This document shows positions 10,991 through 21,841 of a stretch of DNA of 64,000 bases, in pieces. The stretch is from assembly GCF_004337985.1 (NCBI RefSeq), contig NW_021940922.1, positions 527,382-591,381 on the forward strand. Reading direction: 5' to 3'. A model generated the notes under the pieces. The model was not told where the DNA came from. It worked only from the letters and a program-made list of their open reading frames with translations, and did not search any database. The translations under genes and the position numbers were made by a program. The number at the start of each line of letters is the position of its first letter. Within the stretch, counting starts at the first letter, position 1. Origin of the DNA: Pyricularia pennisetigena. Its lineage: Eukaryota; Ascomycota; Sordariomycetes; Magnaporthales; Pyriculariaceae.

Positions 10991-11943
10991 ATTTTCAAGC
11001 CGTGTTGAGTGGGTTCAAAAAAAATTGTGAAAGAAAATGTCACCAAAAAGAAAGCAGTACAGGTGTTTTTAGCAGTCACGAACCAGTACTCATATGTGGA
11101 ATGAACGGAAGCAAAGATGAGCAGGAAAACCCAAGAGCAGAAGAACAGTCCCTTTTTGTATCTACGAGCGCGGATTTGCGTTTTACAACAAAAATCTCGG
11201 CCCTCCTGTGCCCTCATGTCCCCTCCTTTACCAAAACCGCTCCTCTAGGGCCTAGTCTAGACTGTCGGACGAACTGCCGAAAGCCACGGCACAGATATCC
11301 CGGCTTTGGATCATCTCCGACAGCTGACCACCTTTGAACACTGCGCGATTTTATTCTTTATTGGCAGGACCACGCTGTGGATTTTATCTGATCGATCTGA
11401 TAAGACAAGAGGGTTTTGTGCCAAGGCGCTAGAGCTTCACTCTCCCCCCCGAGTTGTTGACGAACCTGCCAAGTTGGTGCCCCCTGGTTTTCTTACTAAG
11501 AACTTGGATGGTGGAATATTTTGCCTCCTTCGGGCGGCACACTCTGGCACGCTCTGAGGGGGGCCTGGTCTTCTATGGAGTAGCAAAGAACAATTTTATA
11601 TAAGCATGGTGTGTATTCTTACTAATTTCCACCCACTTTAATGATATCAATCACCCACATCGTCGTTACAACAAAACCCACCTGTTCCCCGAAACCGGTT
11701 CATGCGCCAAGCCCTACCAGCGGAGCCATTGATCACTCGGAGATTTAAGCGGGCAAAGACAAGCAAAGGTTCTTTTTTTTTCCCAATGGCTGTTTGGCAG
11801 CCGTGACAGGTTTCAATTTGGGGGCAGTTCTAATAACCATTTAATCGTGCGTAACATCTATATGTGGAGCATTCTATAAAACCCGCCGATCACGGTGGCA
11901 TAGTTTCGTTTGTAAACACCCCGAGCAACAAGCATAACCTTAC
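10991..11943. other. Intergenic between methyltransferase and MFS genes
   Basis: About 950 bp holding the methyltransferase promoter side and the MFS 3' end (both genes are on the minus strand). No RNA gene or further coding segment is evident. Confidence 0.6.
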
Positions 11944-13551
11944 TCAGATGGTGTATCTGAACCACGGCACATTGTCCGCCTTCTCCCGCTCCATTTGCAT
12001 CTGCTCCTCGTTCAGCTCGTGCGCACCGAGCTCGGGGGAGATGGCCTCTCGCCGAGCGTTCTCCCGCTGACACCATATCGACATGAAGAGACTGAGGAAG
12101 AAGGCCATGCTGTAGGTTGGGAAAAAGAGTGGATAACAAATTAGCAAATTGTATGTGAACAAAAAAAAAAAAAGACGGGCTCAAGTGCTCGAGGAAGTTT
12201 AAAAACATACCTGATAAACCCGATCAGAATCGAGTGTCCTGTGATGTACCGAGGCCCGTCCCGCGAAAGGTACACATATGAAGCTATGATGCCGCCGCAG
12301 TTGCCGCCCATGACCTGCATGGCGATGCCGGTGCCTCGCTTCAGACTGCCACCAATGTTGCCGCTGTTCCAGGCGAGGCCGAGGGGGATCTGAGGATAGA
12401 TGCCTAAGACGGGGAAATTGGATAAAGCTTGTTAGTATGGTGTCACAATTGGGTATCATTGATAACAGACATCTGAGGAAGCCCTGGTCATAAGAGCTAA
12501 AAGGGTAAAAAAAGAGGAAAAAAAAGGAAAAAAAAAAAAAAAACTTTGGACTCACCAATAGCAGCCAGCACCGTCCCCGCGTACTGCGCCCTTGAGTTGT
12601 CGGTGCCGCACAGCAGCGCAAAGCCCGCGATGCCGACAACCTGGAAGGCCATGATGAAGACGCCCCGGCGCTGCCAGCGGTCGGCCAGCCAGCTCGCGGC
12701 GATGGTGAAGCAGCAGGCGACGACGTAGGGCGGCACGGTCATGAGCTGGGCGTCGTTGGCGGTGTACCCCATGCCCTTGACGATGGTGGGCAGGAACAGC
12801 GAGAAGGAGTAGATGGGGCAGAAGCCGGCCATGCAGATGAGCATGTGGATGTAGATCTTCCAGTCGCCCAGCGCCTGCCACACGTAGCGGACGTCAAAGT
12901 CGTTGGACAGGTGGCCGGCGTCCGCCCTCAGCCGCCGCTCCACCTCGGCCTGCTCCGGCGCCGTGAGGAACTTGGCCTCGGCCGGCGAGTCGTGGATGGC
13001 AAAGGGCGCGGCGAACGACACCAGCACGCTCAGCAGGCCCTCGAGGATGAAGATCCACGACCAGGCCGGCAGCCCGCCCACGCCCCGCATCTCGGCGATG
13101 CCGCGGGCCAGGATCCCGCCAAACGCGCCCGCCATGGTCGCCGCCGAGAAGAAGAGCGCCATGCGGAACCCGCACTCGCGCCGGCAGTACCACTGCGTGA
13201 TGTAGTAGTTGACCCCCGGGTACAGCCCGCCCTCGAACAGGCCCAGGAAGACGCGCGTGGCCAGCATGCCCGCGTAGTTCTTGACGAAGCCCTGGCAGAT
13301 CATGGACACGGACCAGAAGAACATGATGAACGTCAACCAGCGCGACGCCCGTATCCGCTTCATCATCATGTTGCTGGGTATCTCGGCCGCGATGTAAAAG
13401 GGGAAGAGGATCGCGAGGCAGTCATTGTACTGGATGCCGGTGAGGCCAAGGTCTTTCTCGAGGTTGTCAAGACGTGCGTTGCCAATGTTTGTGCGGTCAA
13501 GGAAGCAGAGTCTGATGTTTGGGACTTGTTTTAGTAAGCCGACGACGGCAT

Positions 13552-13589
<38 letters not shown>

Positions 13590-13833
13590 CTCGTCAACCA
13601 GTCAACCAGGCAGGGTGCAGCCAGAGTTGGTGGACATGGTAGATTATTGCTTACAAGTAGATTAGTGACATGAACGGTATGATGTTCCAGTCCAGCTTGC
13701 GCAGAAGCGCCTTGGTGGCCTTTTGGTCATATCCCTGGGCCTCGTCTGCTTGGCTCGGGATATCGATCGAATCACTTCCGGAGCTGTCACCGGGCAGGAC
13801 GGCAACGGTAGCAACCTTCTTCTCGTCCGACAT
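11944..13833 (-). CDS. MFS transporter, anion:cation symporter (DAL5/TNA1-like) family
   Basis: Four exons on the minus strand: 13833-13655, 13511-12556, 12403-12211 and 12109-11944. The sum gives 497 residues and each junction restores a conserved stretch, for example SLIYL|LCFLDRTNIGNA across intron 1. A hydrophilic N-terminus precedes twelve expected membrane segments. Typical ACS-family sites are DRTNIGNA, ILFPFYIAAEIPSN, the TRVFLGLFEGGLYPG loop and GLPAWSWIFILEG. The C-terminus is charged and cytosolic. This family imports carboxylates, vitamins (nicotinate, pantothenate, biotin precursors) or allantoate-type anions; the substrate cannot be read from the sequence. Intron 1 holds a 36-base homopolymer (T on the + strand, A in sense). 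Being next to an O-methyltransferase on the same strand is compatible with a small metabolite locus, but no synthase gene is seen nearby. Confidence 0.93.
13554..13589. repeat. T36 homopolymer inside MFS intron 1
   Basis: Thirty-six consecutive T on the + strand (A in the sense of the gene), between the splice sites of the first MFS intron. Confidence 0.9.
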
Positions 13834-16800
13834 TTTTATATACTTGGTTCCTGAAATTGGTCCAGTTACCAAGCCGAGATATGCCTCTGTGTAGAGGTCT
13901 GTGAGAAAATTATTAAAATTATTCCGTAGGAGATTCGCAGCAGTATAGGGGAAACATCCAGGGCCGACAAGTCTCAAGATGATGCTTGATGAGGTAGACA
14001 CTCTGACAGGAACCTCAATCTACATCACCCAAGAGGCAGGATACGTCTCTTATATAACTTCGTGTATCCTGAAACTGCGCACAACATCCTGGCTTATCGG
14101 TGTCCCCCCTCTCTTCCGATTGTCTTGCTCTTCGCCCTACATACGAAGCCAGCCACGTTTTCCAGACGTATTTGCCTCACCAGCCAATGAAGTCGTATCG
14201 CTTGGCTTGGTGGCTCCTCGGGACTTGTCCATTCGGCGGCGTTAATGCAAGCATCTTTCTGGGGTTGGAGACTAGCTGGTATCAGGGCCTTGCAAGGGAC
14301 AAGCATTCGTCATGTTTTCATTCTCCAATCCAAAACAACTCAATATTCTTTTTTTTTGTTTTCTTTTTTTCCCCCGCGCCCGAGCCAAGCCAAGACAAAT
14401 TGATCTACCTCAAGACCCCATCGGTGAGCTACTGCACGCTGCATGAGACAAACAACGTAGAGGTAAGCTCGCTAAGCAATGTCGCTGGCTTACCCAGATA
14501 GTCTTGATTGTAACCTGCCCCTCATCCAACATGCAGTGCGTGGGGATGCAGTGTAACCGTGGACAAGTTGGGAAGGTTTACGAGGGTTTGATTTATCTCC
14601 GTCAGCCCAAGCCCTACTTCTGCAAGTAGTACTGAAATTCTAGATTGTACCCACATTTGTATTTTGTTTCCAAAGACCGAATCGTGCATTGTGACAATGA
14701 GATCTAGACTGTTACAAGGTTAGATAAGAATTAAAGCATGATGGGAGGATGAGGGTAAACTAATGCCATCTAAGAGTCGCAACCACTCCCTTGTTTTGTC
14801 CAAGAAAACCAAAAGACAATATGCAACATTCAAAATTCAATATGCAATATACAATATGCAATAATATCGTTAAAAATGTAACAATTTGTACCTAAATAGT
14901 CAAGTCAAGTCATTTACTACAGCAGAGTACTGCGCGATTATTTTGTCCGGGCACATGACATTTTTACCAGTTACCGTACGGATAGTACAGTAGTACTGCT
15001 AATTGCGACATTAAACGCAATTGTTTCGAATTCGCATGTTAATGTCCTATTCTGTAAACCCCCTTGGTCAAGTTGGCATCTCCAACCGACCTTGCCAAGC
15101 AAATAGTTGGCTAGTGAGGTGGTATTTGCTACCGCTAGAGGTTGGAAAAAGTTGAGAAAACACTATGGGATTTCTTGTCCGAAAGCTTGATGGTCCCCCC
15201 CAGGTGGAGATAAGCGAGAAGAAAAAGCCGCAACGAGCCGCCGGTGGAGAGAGGGTTTTCCACTTCCCTTACCGCCACAACGGTTTTGGCTTGAGGCCCA
15301 TTTTCAAACCTACCATCGGGGCCGGGGCCTCTCAGGCGTTTCTTGTAGGAGGCACGGGATGATAAGATGTAACCCCCTGTCATATGTCGGCATTCGAAGC
15401 TTACCTACCTTGGCTATCAATTGATCGTTTTCTTTTTTTAGATACAAGTTCTCGTCACATGAGGAAGAGCCGCTTGTAATTTAATTGATGTAGGTAGTTC
15501 TAAGACACCCGCTACAGGTAGCGGTCTACTGTAGTCTAGTTAAATACAAGATCTTCCTCGTTCGAAACAAACTGCCAACATGTACGCTGTGCGCGGGAAA
15601 TTACTCTGTTTTTTCCAAACTTTGGCAGAACCCAGCAGAAACCCACCGTTACCATGCGCTTGGTGCTGATGCTGTCAAGTTTCAGGTCGAGGCGTGTTTC
15701 GTGTATGGGTAGCACTTGTAGCAGCAGCACATGGCTTCACATTTTATTCAGCTTTAGCTGCCTCGTCCAGTTCTTTTTGAATCCATTTTTAGTTTTTGGC
15801 CTACCCTGTAAACTTGAACTCCACCCGATCGCCTAGGAGTAAACCTTGCCGTCCCCTTCAGTATCAGAAATCTTCACCAATAGGAAGAAAAAGAGGCCCA
15901 AGTGTTTTTTTTTTGCTCCCACATATTATTATCCTTGACCTTGCACAATTAATTACCTTTCACATGTCGGGTATTTTTGAGTCGGAACCACATGCCCGGA
16001 TCTTCCATCCGGCGACCTATACGGGGCTCCGGTTTGTAAAACTCTTTTTGTTTACAGAATTTGTATGATCGCTGCGATCTGTGAAACAAAGATAAAGAAA
16101 CGAAACGTAGGTTCATTGCATGGACTGACTAGCTATCTAAGCATGGTACGTGATCGTAGATATGTGTTCCAAGTCTCTGCTATGGATTCCCAAATCACGT
16201 GACTGATAAACACGTGGGTTTAAACGTGATGAAGCCACACTCATCTTTGTTCTTTTGCAACTCGCTCGATTTTAAGGCAGCAGGCTTGGCTTGGCGTTCA
16301 CATCTATTGGAACGCATCAATTTCTTGTGTACCCCCACACTGCCACACCTTTTTCCGACAGTCGCCACTCGCCAAGTTACGATCTTCAGCAAAAGCTCAA
16401 ATTTTGTCCCACGTCCTAGCGTAAAACTAGGTTTGAACGGTAACTGCCTTGCCTCCTTCAAAAAGGACGGGTGAGATTTTAGGGCCAGGGGGGAGTCAAT
16501 CTAAAAGAAGACACTAAGCCCTAACACGACTTGTCTTTCTTTCTTTCTTTCGTTCTTTTTTTTTTTTTTTTCGCCTTCGTTAACCCCCCATTTGCTGACA
16601 TTGAAAATCACTTTCTCCTCTTCCCTGTTTCTGGGTGTACACAACATTCTGTGCCGCAGCCAGTCAGCCTCGCGCTCAGCAACGTCAGATTACGCGCCAA
16701 CGGAAAAAAAGAAAAAAGAAAAAAAAAAGAAAAAGAAAAAAAAAAGAAAAAGAAAAAAGGCAGACATTGGCTTACACAAATGACAAATGGCCCTCAGTCG

Positions 16801-17518
16801 CATCTGAGACTGATGTACCGACGGAACGGGCTCATCAGACTAGTCCCTGACTAGCTCTACGTGAAATGCCAGAAATGTCAAAATCCACGAGACTAGACGA
16901 TCGTGGGCGCCGAGTTGCCCGTGCTGTTCAAGAATTGCCATCGGGGATTCCCTAGATCGGTTAAGACGGCGCCGTCCCATTGCGAGAAGCCGTTGGGGCA
17001 ACCAACTTGCTTTGACATGCGCTGAAGGTTGTGACGGAAAGAACGGGGCTCGATGTGGTAGGTCCAGACCGAGGTCAGCTGTAAGCACTAACGACGCAAA
17101 GGAAATTATGAGACGAAATTTACGACAGCTCGTGCAGGCAAGGCTCCTGTGTTTGCAAGCTTTGGCCACGTAAATGGACATAAGCGAATCCCTTCTACGA
17201 GATAGCCTAGCCGCCAAGCCGCCTAGATTCATGCATGCCCTCCATGAGCCATCAAAAAAAACATCTCATGAAAATTTTAAACGATTTTAGCCCCCCTTTC
17301 CCTGGCCATGGCTTATCGCTCCTACTTTAGTTCGTCTGTATTCTTATCACTCACTCACTCACTTTCGGCGCACTTCTGCACGCTTTGATCTTCTCACGCA
17401 ACGTCGCAAAAGTTTCGACGACATCATCGACTGGCGAACGTACCTGATTCTCTCGACTGTCGTATATCTGCTCTGGCTGTTCTGTGAAGAGTCACTCGAA
17501 CCCGCTGACAACCAACCA
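13834..17518. other. Long intergenic region, divergent promoters
   Basis: The MFS gene (-) and GT25 gene (+) diverge from here, so it should hold both promoters. I see homopolymers, a purine-rich AAAG-type stretch at about 16705-16760 and an AT-rich stretch near 14800-14900 with repeated CAATATGCAATA-like words. No coding segment has recognisable motifs. Confidence 0.6.
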
Positions 17519-18754
17519 ATGTTGGTCGAACGGGTACCGCACCTGTCCCTTTACGGGAACAGGAGGTTGATATGTCTTGTTCTTGCCGCCGTCTCCTTGG
17601 CGTCGCTCACAGTCACATATTTGGCCATCCCGAGGCCGCACAAGGATGCCGTGATCGCGGCCATCAAAGACCAGGCGTCGCGGGTCAAGTCACAACTTCC
17701 TCTGGCGCAATCGCACTCTGAACCCGCTGCACCCTCGGCGGTACCCTCGTCCAAAACCTTTTCGACCTCGACGGCCTCTGCCCTTTTCGATGCCGCCTCG
17801 AACCGGACGGTCGGCGTCGACCAGATCGCCTTCATCAACCTCCCGCACCGCCACGACCGCTTCGACGCCATAGCGCTGCAGTCGCACCTCTCGGGGATTC
17901 AAATCACGCGCTTCCCGGCGGTCGTGGTCTCGGAGCTCCAGAGCAGCGGCCTGCCGCCTACCGAGAACCCCACGCGCCTCAAGGACACGGAGAGGGGCTG
18001 CTGGCGCGCCCACGCCAACGTGTGGCAGCACATGCTGGAGAACCAGATCCCCGCCGTCATGGTGCTCGAGTCGGACGCCGGCTTCGACGTCAACATCCGG
18101 CCCATCATGGGCCGGCTCAACGGCGCGTTCCGGGAGCTCCTGAAAAAGGAGAACCCGAACGCGGTCCTCCACGAAGACCCCAGCGACCCGTGGCTGTCGC
18201 GCTCCGACACGTGGGACCTGCTGTCCATCGGGCACTGCGCCGACGGCCGCAACGACGATGGCCAGTACGTCGTGTACGACGACCCGGACGCGCCGCACAA
18301 GGACTGGAAGTACGGCCCGCTCAACGTGGTGCTCAACAAGCAGCGCGTCGTCTACCGCGCTAACCACGTCGTCTGCACGACGGGGTACCTCGTCTCGCTG
18401 TCGGGCGCCGCGCGCCTGCTGGTCCGCACGTCCTGGAACCTGGAGGAGCCCGTCGACATCATCATCGCCATGATGGCCGGCGCCGGCGAGCTGAGGGCCT
18501 ACGCCCAGCAGCAGGTGCTCGTCGCCCAGTGGCAGTACATAGATGGCCTCAAGTCGGGGGGCAACAGCGACATTCACGATGGAGGCGACGACGCTGGCAA
18601 AAAGTCTGACGAGGAAGAGAAGAAGTCCAAGGAGGCTTGGGAGCAATCCAAAAAGACGCACGCCGCCGTCGAGGTCAAGAGCAACTACCGACACTCGGAC
18701 TTTACCGACTTTGCACTGGGCAGGGCCTGGAATCACATTATTGACAAGTCATGA
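17519..18754 (+). CDS. Glycosyltransferase family 25-like type II membrane protein
   Basis: Single-exon gene of 411 residues. A short cytosolic N-terminus is followed by a hydrophobic signal-anchor (about 16-37) and a Ser/Ala-rich stem, so the catalytic part should face the Golgi or ER lumen. The GT25 domain starts near residue 100 with IAFINLPHRHDRFDAI, continues with RGCWRAHANVWQHM and then VMVLESDAGFDV, the place of the metal/nucleotide-sugar acidic cluster. TTGYLVSLSGAARLL follows, a typical late GT25 segment. The family includes bacterial LPS galactosyltransferases and fungal proteins of unknown acceptor. The acidic motif is ESDA rather than the more usual EDD. The Lys/Glu-rich tail (about 360-390) is low complexity. 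The start ATG has a CAACCA context and no longer in-frame extension is needed. Confidence 0.88.
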   Translation: MLVERVPHLSLYGNRRLICLVLAAVSLASLTVTYLAIPRPHKDAVIAAIKDQASRVKSQLPLAQSHSEPAAPSAVPSSKTFSTSTASALFDAASNRTVGVDQIAFINLPHRHDRFDAIALQSHLSGIQITRFPAVVVSELQSSGLPPTENPTRLKDTERGCWRAHANVWQHMLENQIPAVMVLESDAGFDVNIRPIMGRLNGAFRELLKKENPNAVLHEDPSDPWLSRSDTWDLLSIGHCADGRNDDGQYVVYDDPDAPHKDWKYGPLNVVLNKQRVVYRANHVVCTTGYLVSLSGAARLLVRTSWNLEEPVDIIIAMMAGAGELRAYAQQQVLVAQWQYIDGLKSGGNSDIHDGGDDAGKKSDEEEKKSKEAWEQSKKTHAAVEVKSNYRHSDFTDFALGRAWNHIIDKS

Positions 18755-20363
18755 CGCGTAGACGACGCGCAGTTGCACTGATTGACTCGTGCTTATATTC
18801 TGTTTCTCTCTGTAAATTTATTTCTTAGACCCCCTCTTTTTTTCTTTCTTTTTTTCTTTCTTTTTTTCTTTTTTTTTCTTTTCTATCATTATCAACAATC
18901 ATTTTCTTCTTCGTTTTTAGAATAAAAATAAACCCTTTAATTTGTATATTCGGCAAAACGTTTGGGACACAGGTCATGTTATGAGTCTAATGATCTGAAT
19001 TGTCAAGTCACAATATTCCTTGCGTTGTCTGGAACAGGCTTTCTGTCAAGTCGATGTGTTACCATGTGAGATAATTGAGCTGAACCCCCAGAATATCCCA
19101 TAACTTTATCAAGGCAACACCTTTTTCGACATTTCAGGTTATGCTTCAAGAAACTCGGGGCAATGTCTTTTTTTTTTGGTTTCTAAGTTTGTTCCATCGT
19201 AACAAGCAGCCACTGCAGAGAACCTTCAAGACGATGCATCAGCCCATCTCATCATATTTGTTTCCCTGCTCCTCGCGCAAGCAGTGCCTTGGAGATTTTA
19301 TACCCAACCCATTGATTGTCCAGTATAACCAGTCCGCATCAGGGACGGCCCTGTGCCACTGATTACTTTTTTCATGTGGGTCTGGCGGTCTCTTTCCGCC
19401 TTAGAGGGACCACCTTCCACCATTTATTATGTTTGCAGTCGCCTGCTCCTCTTGTGTTAGAGCAAAGAGGGCTTGGAGCTTTTACTCGTAAAGAAAGCAA
19501 GCATACCTCTACCCCCAGAAAATCGAACAACATTGTCCAGCAGCCAAGTTCTGGACTTCAAGTTGTCGCCAGGACGTAAAGCTACTTGTTCGCTGGGTAA
19601 TGATGTCGGAAACATTTCCTTGAGGAATATCTCTATATCAGATGAGAAAAGTCAGACCCTTGAGCGCAACATTTTCGAAGGTTCAAGATGGAGAAATCAC
19701 CCACCTTTTATGTAGTTACCCCTTTCAATTGCACGAAACCTCATTTACTCCCTCACACCTATAACGTCGTATATACTTTCTTGGCAAAAAGCTTGTACTT
19801 AATATCAAGCTTAATCGAGCTTAATCTTCAAAGGACAGCGAGCGGCCCTTGAACACCATTTCTCCACTAGTCTAAATCTTTAATTGCGACCAGTCTTGAT
19901 GGAATAACCCCTGAATGTGGCTGCTTTTTTTTTCGTGGTTAATGGGACGCTTTGGAAACATAACAAGTCTTGTCTGAAAGAAACATATAGTAGTAGTTCA
20001 CTCGCTAGTCCACAGTCTGCACACAGTAACTTGGGTAGAGTTATCGTCACTTGGAGCACTTGAAACCAGCCAGCGTACTCTCGCCAATCCTAGATCCTTT
20101 TCGCCTTGCCTTTGTCACTGCCGTCATGGAGTTAGCTGGTATTTTCAAGACGCGAATGTCCTTTTGAGTCGTACGCCTGGAATTGTTAGTCAGGCTTGCA
20201 TGTGTATCGAGAAAAAAAAAAAAGAAAAAACAAGAGCAAGTGTTTCTGAAAACCATAGCTATTCACCGGTTGAAGGCTTTGTTTGTAGCAACAGCTTAAA
20301 AATGTCAATGCGATGTTTGTTCTGCCTAATGCTGCATTCGAGTTTATCCATGTAGTCTTTTTC
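18755..20363. other. Intergenic
   Basis: GT25 3' region with pyrimidine-rich TTTC repeats (about 18838-18880). A minus-strand open frame at 20047-20160 ends in a basic Ser/Lys-rich stretch that looks mildly coding but has no family I can name. Confidence 0.5.
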
Positions 20364-20490
20364 TTATTCTAGGAAGATGGAGCCCTTGGATGCGGCCTTG
20401 ACGTCGACGACCAGACCCCCAAAGTCAAGGCCGACGGCCTCCTTCTTATAGTAGCGGCACTTCTCGACCTTGAGTTCGGCCTGTGTTGGC
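20364..20490 (-). pseudogene. Relic of an aspartate aminotransferase gene
   Basis: On the minus strand, a frame ending at TAA 20364-20366 reads LKVEKCRYYKKEAVGLDF followed by GGLVVDVKAASKGSIFLE. This closely resembles the internal segment of class-I aspartate aminotransferases, where a YRYYxxxTxGLDFxG stretch is followed by KAAPEGSIFLLHxCAHNPTG. The copy stops exactly before the HxCAHNPTG part, and neither the PLP-lysine region nor an N-terminus is present nearby. It has no start codon of its own. An acceptor-like CAG lies just upstream, so it may be an orphan exon. It sits downstream of the SET gene on the same strand and cannot be joined to it by an ordinary intron. The identification rests on motif recall, not a search. 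Confidence 0.6.
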
Positions 20491-20572
20491 GACGGCGCCG
20501 CGGCTGGCCCATGACGGCGGCCAGCAAACCGCGTACATGAAGCTGAAGCATGTCCTCAAACCCTCACCCCTC

Positions 20573-21841
20573 TCAGCCCCCACGCCTCTTGATCTTCCAC
20601 CGCCAGCTGTAATGCTCCGTCACACCATTAACAAACACCCTCAAGGCGGCAACGTCATTGGAATCCCTCCCCTGCTCGATGGTCGCCGCCTGGATGGCCA
20701 GGTTCCCGAACCTCGTGGCCATGTGCTCGACGCCCAGATACCCGTAATTGTACGCCACCAGCTCGTAAGCCTCGGCCATCCTGCTCTGCAGGCCGTCCTG
20801 CCCCAGCAAGCCCACATAGCGCCGCAGCATCTCCTCGGTGACGGCCGTGCTCTCGGCATCCTTGAGCTCCGCCTCGATGGCCGCCAGGTCCGCCGCCCGA
20901 GCGTCCGCCGCAGCCAGCGCCTGCAGATCCCCTCCGCTGCCCGTGCAGGCGGCGCACCCGCACGGCCGGCCCCAGATCTTGCGCGCCGCCGCCTCGCGCT
21001 CCGCCCGTCCCAGCCGCGGGTTGACGTACGAGACGGACAGCTCCTCCCCGGGCCGCATCTTGCGCGCCGCCGTCACGTGCAGGCTGTGATCGGCGCCGTC
21101 CACGTAGAACGCCGCGTTGGGCCGGCAGTCGTGCGCCAGCGCCAGGACCTCCGGGTACAGCGCCAGGTGGCGTCCGTGGTCCGGCCCGTCCCAGTGCGTG
21201 GCGCCGGTGCTGGCCTCGAGCGGGTGCGCGCGCAGCACGCCCGCGATGCTGCTGTTGGCGGCGAGCCGCGACCTGCCCGCCGCCGCTTCCACCAGCGCTC
21301 GCGTCTCTCCCGGCAGGAGGGACAGTGCAGCCGAGATCATGTGTTCCTGCGAGCGCTTGTCCGCCTCGTCGAGGAACGTCTTGTGTATCATCAAGACGGG
21401 CGGCAGCTCCATCAGCTTGGTCGCGCGCTTGATCTGCTCCGTGGCCACGACGCCGATGCGTCCCGCTTCAACCTTGTCGTCCCTGAACGGGCCAGATGCT
21501 TTGGTCTGCACCTTGTTCATGATGACCTCGAGGCGCCGGATCTTTTGGAAGTTGCTGGGCGTCGAGATCACGACCAGGCCCCTGCCGCTCGCGACATCCC
21601 GGCTCGAGAACAGACACCACTTGTCGTCGTCGCCGGCGCAGATCTTGGGGTCGTACCAGCCCTTGGGGTGGAACAAGGCTCGCTCGGTGATGTTGGAGAG
21701 GTATTCTGGGATCTGATGTAATATGTCCCCCGCGGCTGCTGCTGCTGCTGCTGCTGCTGCTGCCGTGTCTCCACTGTTGGCCGCCAATGTTGTCGGGACA
21801 AGTGCAGTACCCAGGGCGATGAGCTGCTTCAGCAGTGCCAT
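20573..21841 (-). CDS. SET-domain protein with signal peptide
   Basis: Single-exon gene of 422 residues, ATG at 21839-21841. A hydrophobic N-terminus with an Ala-rich end (1-21) looks like a cleavable signal peptide. It is followed by an alanine run coded by a CTG-strand repeat (about 21735-21762). The SET fold begins near residue 125 (GRIGVVATEQIKRATKLMEL). Its hallmark NHxCxPN motif appears as LAHDCRPNA (about 236-244), the catalytic-tyrosine segment as GEELSVSYV, and a post-SET cysteine cluster as CGCAAC. A helical C-terminal region (about 300-420) follows. The family normally methylates protein lysines. A secreted form with a changed NH pair is unusual, though related secretory-signal SET proteins occur in Sordariomycetes genomes. 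Target and location are unknown. Confidence 0.87.
   Translation of the reverse strand: MALLKQLIALGTALVPTTLAANSGDTAAAAAAAAAAAGDILHQIPEYLSNITERALFHPKGWYDPKICAGDDDKWCLFSSRDVASGRGLVVISTPSNFQKIRRLEVIMNKVQTKASGPFRDDKVEAGRIGVVATEQIKRATKLMELPPVLMIHKTFLDEADKRSQEHMISAALSLLPGETRALVEAAAGRSRLAANSSIAGVLRAHPLEASTGATHWDGPDHGRHLALYPEVLALAHDCRPNAAFYVDGADHSLHVTAARKMRPGEELSVSYVNPRLGRAEREAAARKIWGRPCGCAACTGSGGDLQALAAADARAADLAAIEAELKDAESTAVTEEMLRRYVGLLGQDGLQSRMAEAYELVAYNYGYLGVEHMATRFGNLAIQAATIEQGRDSNDVAALRVFVNGVTEHYSWRWKIKRRGG

Noticed and set aside
16840..17232. 130-codon minus-strand frame
   Set aside because: No motif, and it overlaps the likely upstream region of the GT25 gene.
17690..18736. 348-codon minus-strand frame over the GT25 gene
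   Set aside because: Arg/Val/Asp-rich shadow; the + strand frame carries the GT25 motifs and signal-anchor.
20047..20256. Minus-strand frame with basic C-terminus
   Set aside because: Somewhat coding-like at its end, but its start crosses an A/T homopolymer, and it matches neither the aminotransferase relic nor any family I know.
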